This document shows positions 60,638 to 64,000 of a stretch of DNA of 64,000 nt, piece by piece. Within the stretch, counting starts at the first letter, position 1. Each line of letters starts with the position of its first letter. The notes below the pieces were generated by a model that made no database searches, had not been told where the DNA came from, and saw only the letters and a program-made list of their open reading frames with translations. Made by a program: the position numbers and the translations under genes. The DNA is from Belliella baltica DSM 15883. Its GTDB lineage: Bacteria; Bacteroidota; Bacteroidia; Cytophagales; Cyclobacteriaceae. The DNA is taken from NCBI RefSeq assembly GCF_000265405.1, contig NC_018010.1, forward strand, positions 1,364,001 through 1,428,000. Direction: 5' to 3'.

Positions 60638-63436
60638 ATGGATAAATATTCCTATATCGCCAATGCACATGTAGCCTACATAGATGAGCTATATGCAGAA
60701 TACAAGAACAATCCCGAGTCTGTTGATCCAAGTTGGAAGACATTTTTTGATGGTTTTGAATTTGCCATCACTCAATATGGAGAGGATGAAAACGGTGGAG
60801 CGCAAGTTACCAATATTTCGAGCAGCCAACCTGCAGCCAATGGCTCACTTGCTACACGCGGTACCATCATGGATATGGAGCAACTGCCGAAGGAAATCAA
60901 AGTAAGGGCCTTGATTCACGCTCACAGATCTAGAGCCCATCTTCGTTCAAAAACAAACCCTGTAAGGGAAAGAAGAGATAGGAAAGCATTGATTGATTTG
61001 GAAGATTTTGGTTTGGATCAAAATGATTTGAACACGGAATTTCAGGCAGGAAATGAGATTGGAATAGGGGCAGCTAAGCTTTCTAAAATCATTGAATCTC
61101 TTAAAACGATCTATGAAGGCCCAATGGGATTTGAGTATCTCTATATCAGAGATCCTGAGATGTTGGATTGGTTGAAGACTAAAATTGAAAAAGAAGCACT
61201 TTCTTTCAATCCTCCAACAGAAGAAAAGAAAAGAATACTTTCTAAACTCAACGAAGCAGTTGTTTTCGAAAACTTCTTACATACCAAATATCTTGGACAG
61301 AAAAGATTTTCCCTTGAAGGTGGTGAAAGCACAATTCCATTTTTGGATGCAGTCATCAATAAAGGTGCCCAATTAGGAGTAGAGGAAGTCATGATTGGTA
61401 TGGCACACAGAGGAAGATTAAATGTCCTTGCCAACATCATGGGAAAAACATACGAACAAATTTTCTCAGAATTTGAAGGAACGGCGAAGCCTGACCTGAC
61501 CATGGGTGATGGTGATGTGAAGTATCACATGGGCTATTCTAGTGATATCACCACCCAAGATGATAAGAAGGTCAACTTAAAGCTAGCTCCAAACCCGTCT
61601 CACTTAGAGGCGGTTAATCCTGTTGTAGAAGGTTTTATAAGAGCAAAAATTGATTCCCAACATCAAGGAGATTCTACCAAAGCACTTCCAATTCTTATTC
61701 ATGGTGATGCGGCTGTTGCCGGTCAAGGGATAGTATATGAAGTTACCCAAATGGCAGGCTTGAAAGGCTACAATACTGGTGGGACTATTCATTTTGTGAT
61801 CAACAACCAAGTTGGTTTTACGACTGATTTTGATGATGCCAGATCATCCATTTACTGTACAGATGTAGCCAAAATCATTGACGCACCTGTGATTCACGTG
61901 AATGGAGATGATGCAGAAGCAGTAGTTTTTGCAGCAAGATTGGCAGCAGAATTCCGTCAAAAATTCAGAAAGGATATTTTTATTGACATGGTCTGCTACC
62001 GTCGTCATGGTCATAATGAATCTGACGAACCGAAATTTACGCAGCCAGAGCTTTATAATATCATTTCTAAGCATTCAAACCCAAGAGAGATTTATGTAAA
62101 GAGACTTTCTGAAAGAGGGGATCTTGATGCAAAAATTGCCAAGCAGATGGATGCTGAGTTTAGGCAATTGCTTCAGGATAGATTGAATATGGTGAAGGAA
62201 AAACCTCTTCCGTATCAATTTACCAAGTTTGAGAAGGAGTGGCAATCACTTAGAAGATCAACACCTGAGGATTTTGAGCAATCTCCGGACACTTCCATTT
62301 CTCAAGATTTTATCGAAAAAGTAGCTGATGCGATCACACACGTCCCAAAAGGTTTCAAGCCTATCAAGCAAATTGATATTCAGCTGAAACAAAGAAAAGA
62401 CATGTTTTTCAATGCTAAATCATTGAACTGGGCTTCTGCTGAGTTACTGGCTTATGGTTCTTTGCTTTTGGAAGGGAAGACTGTTAGGTTGACTGGTCAG
62501 GATGTTCAGAGAGGTACATTTTCTCACAGACATGCAGTAGTACATGACTCTACGACCAACAAGCCTTACAATTTCCTCAAGGAAATGAAGGATAGCAAGG
62601 GTCAATTTTCCATCTACAATTCACTCCTATCAGAATATGCAGTATTAGGATTCGAATATGGCTATGCAATGGCAAGCCCAAATTCGCTAGCGATATGGGA
62701 AGCGCAATTTGGAGATTTCGCTAATGGTGCACAGACTATGATTGATCAGTTTATCTCTTCTGGAGAATCTAAGTGGCAAAAAATGAATGGTTTGGTCATG
62801 CTTCTTCCTCACGGATACGAAGGTCAAGGACCGGAACACTCTAATGCTCGCCCGGAGAGATTTTTGCAGCTTTCTGCGGAGTATAATATGGTTGTAGCAA
62901 ACATTACCGAGCCTTCCAATTTCTTCCACTTATTGAGAAGACAAATGGCATGGGAATTTAGAAAGCCATGTATCGTGATGTCACCAAAATCACTTTTGAG
63001 ACATCCGAAGGTTGTTTCTCCAATTGAAGAATTCACCTCAGGTAGTTTTAGAGAAATAATTTTAGACAATACTGTCAAGGCTAAAGATGTGAGGCGCGTC
63101 CTTCTTTGTTCTGGGAAAATCTACTATGATCTTGAAGAAATGAGAGAAAAGGAAAAAGTAAAAGACGTAGCCATCATTAGAATTGAGCAACTCCATCCGC
63201 TTCCTAAAAAGCAAATGACCGAAGCCTTGAAAGCTTACAAAGATGCCGAGATCGTATGGGTTCAGGAAGAGCCAGAAAATATGGGATATTGGAATTACAT
63301 TTTAAGGATGCTATATAAAGAGCTTCCAATGGATGTTATTGCACGAAAAATGAGTGCTTCCCCAGCTACAGGCTACAACAAAGTCCATGTAGAAGAGCAA
63401 TTAAATATTGTTAAAAAAGCATTAAAACTTTCATAA
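60638..63436 (+). CDS. sucA: 2-oxoglutarate dehydrogenase E1 component
   Basis: A 932-residue thiamine-diphosphate enzyme of the TCA cycle of normal length. The N-terminal E2-binding segment (AYIDELYAEYKNNPESVDPS), HRGRLNVLANIMGKTYEQIF, HGDAAVAGQGIVYEVTQMAG then INNQVGFTTDF (ThDP/Mg site), VCYRRHGHNESDEPKFTQP and the C-terminal VIRIEQLHPLPKKQM-like end WVQEEPENMGYWNYIL are all seen. The E2 gene follows 112 bp later. Confidence 0.96.
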   Translation: MDKYSYIANAHVAYIDELYAEYKNNPESVDPSWKTFFDGFEFAITQYGEDENGGAQVTNISSSQPAANGSLATRGTIMDMEQLPKEIKVRALIHAHRSRAHLRSKTNPVRERRDRKALIDLEDFGLDQNDLNTEFQAGNEIGIGAAKLSKIIESLKTIYEGPMGFEYLYIRDPEMLDWLKTKIEKEALSFNPPTEEKKRILSKLNEAVVFENFLHTKYLGQKRFSLEGGESTIPFLDAVINKGAQLGVEEVMIGMAHRGRLNVLANIMGKTYEQIFSEFEGTAKPDLTMGDGDVKYHMGYSSDITTQDDKKVNLKLAPNPSHLEAVNPVVEGFIRAKIDSQHQGDSTKALPILIHGDAAVAGQGIVYEVTQMAGLKGYNTGGTIHFVINNQVGFTTDFDDARSSIYCTDVAKIIDAPVIHVNGDDAEAVVFAARLAAEFRQKFRKDIFIDMVCYRRHGHNESDEPKFTQPELYNIISKHSNPREIYVKRLSERGDLDAKIAKQMDAEFRQLLQDRLNMVKEKPLPYQFTKFEKEWQSLRRSTPEDFEQSPDTSISQDFIEKVADAITHVPKGFKPIKQIDIQLKQRKDMFFNAKSLNWASAELLAYGSLLLEGKTVRLTGQDVQRGTFSHRHAVVHDSTTNKPYNFLKEMKDSKGQFSIYNSLLSEYAVLGFEYGYAMASPNSLAIWEAQFGDFANGAQTMIDQFISSGESKWQKMNGLVMLLPHGYEGQGPEHSNARPERFLQLSAEYNMVVANITEPSNFFHLLRRQMAWEFRKPCIVMSPKSLLRHPKVVSPIEEFTSGSFREIILDNTVKAKDVRRVLLCSGKIYYDLEEMREKEKVKDVAIIRIEQLHPLPKKQMTEALKAYKDAEIVWVQEEPENMGYWNYILRMLYKELPMDVIARKMSASPATGYNKVHVEEQLNIVKKALKLS

Positions 63437-63548
63437 AAACCCCTAGCCAGCTTTTACTAAATAGCTGGCTTAGGTTTAATTTAAATTTATTCATGTTAAA
63501 TTAACCTTAGATTCTGCAAATGAATTTGGGGGTAAAAAAGAAAAAACA

Positions 63549-64000
63549 ATGAGCCTAGAAATCAAAGTCCCTACCGTAGGGGAATCTATCAGTGAAGTGA
63601 CCATTGGACAGTGGTTCAAAAAAGACGGCGACTTCGTAGAAATGGATGAAGTGATCTGTGAATTGGAATCCGATAAAGCAACTTTTGAATTGGCAGCAGA
63701 GGCTGCAGGTATTTTGAAAACCATGGCAGCTGAAGGAGATATCTTAGAAATCGGTGCTGTGATCTGTGAAATCAATACTGATGGTCAAGCTGGAGGAAAA
63801 ATTGAAAAATCAGAAAAACCTGCTGAATCTTCTTCTTCATCTGCAGGAGGAAAAACTGGCGAGGTGAAAGATATGATCGTTCCAACAGTAGGTGAGTCGA
63901 TCACTGAAGTTACTTTGGCCAACTGGCTAAAAGCTGATGGAGATTATGTGGAATTGGACGAAATCATCGCTGAAGTAGATTCTGACAAAGCAACTTTTGA
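63549..64000 (+). CDS. sucB: Dihydrolipoyllysine succinyltransferase (E2), 3' end outside window
   Basis: Starts at ATG 63549 (MSLEIKVPTVGESISEVTIG) and runs open to the window edge. The first lipoyl domain has its lipoyl-Lys in ELESDKATFELAAEAAG near residue 43; an Ala/Ser-rich linker follows, then a second lipoyl domain (DMIVPTVGESITEVTLANWL ... EVDSDKATFE). The remaining E1/E3-binding and catalytic domains are beyond the window. Two lipoyl domains are more than the usual one for OdhB. Confidence 0.93.
   Translation, partial: MSLEIKVPTVGESISEVTIGQWFKKDGDFVEMDEVICELESDKATFELAAEAAGILKTMAAEGDILEIGAVICEINTDGQAGGKIEKSEKPAESSSSSAGGKTGEVKDMIVPTVGESITEVTLANWLKADGDYVELDEIIAEVDSDKATF

Noticed and set aside
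1..64000. CRISPR arrays, rRNA genes and canonical tRNA genes
   Set aside because: No regularly spaced direct repeats with unique spacers were found, and no rRNA or tRNA structure was recognised.

Overview
The window looks like a chromosome segment of a marine or soil Bacteroidota, most likely a Cytophagales / Cyclobacteriaceae-type organism. The reasons are tandem SusC/SusD pairs, a type IX secretion C-terminal domain, bacillithiol synthesis (bshC), MnmD, a DUF4105 protein, promoters of the TAnnTTTG type, and the general protein signatures. This placement is an inference from gene content, not a database match.

The window has two parts. Positions 1 to about 26345 are an accessory island, visibly richer in G+C than the rest. 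It holds a CusA-type heavy-metal RND pump (cut by the window edge), three His/Cys-rich HYC_CC_PP-type secreted proteins, a porin, a sterol-desaturase-like enzyme, an ArsR-regulated mercury uptake operon (arsR, merTP, a GDCC small protein, no merA), a tyrosine recombinase lacking its extreme N-terminus, and a broken ATP-cone gene. A translationally coupled respiratory-type operon follows (small Tat protein, four-cluster ferredoxin, NrfD membrane subunit, membrane-anchored periplasmic protein, cytochrome c) with a second cytochrome c and a DUF5777 barrel upstream. Then come an IS1595-type element, a degenerate metalloprotease, an HMA-AraC regulator fused to an NTF2-like lipoprotein, an ECF sigma remnant, and an IS21 element at the edge. 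Many genes here are damaged: a homopolymer frameshift, a nonsense codon in a last beta strand, an 88-bp insertion, mutual truncations and a lost zinc ligand.

From about 26346 to 64000 the sequence is A+T-richer and looks like ordinary core chromosome: ddl, a RidA-family gene, a T9SS cargo protein, a DUF4105 protein, uvrB, an AlbA_2 protein, a PLP enzyme, an RluD-type synthase, a candidate small RNA, a 1447-residue AsmA/TamB-like repeat protein, a glycosyltransferase, mnmD, ispF, an M16 peptidase, an HMA protein with copA, bshC, a 5-formyl-THF cyclo-ligase, two susCD pairs (the first susC carries an in-frame TGA), then sucA and the start of sucB with two lipoyl domains.

Functionally, the island combines metal/mercury sensing and export with an electron-transfer module that has no obvious catalytic subunit. 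The most unusual items are the HMA-AraC/lipoprotein fusion, the NrfD module, a 17-bp dyad shared by three island promoters, the scar joining the integrase and ATP-cone genes, the orphan promoter-to-terminator RNA at 37065-37226, and the seven-fold repeat of about 175 residues in the large AsmA-like protein.
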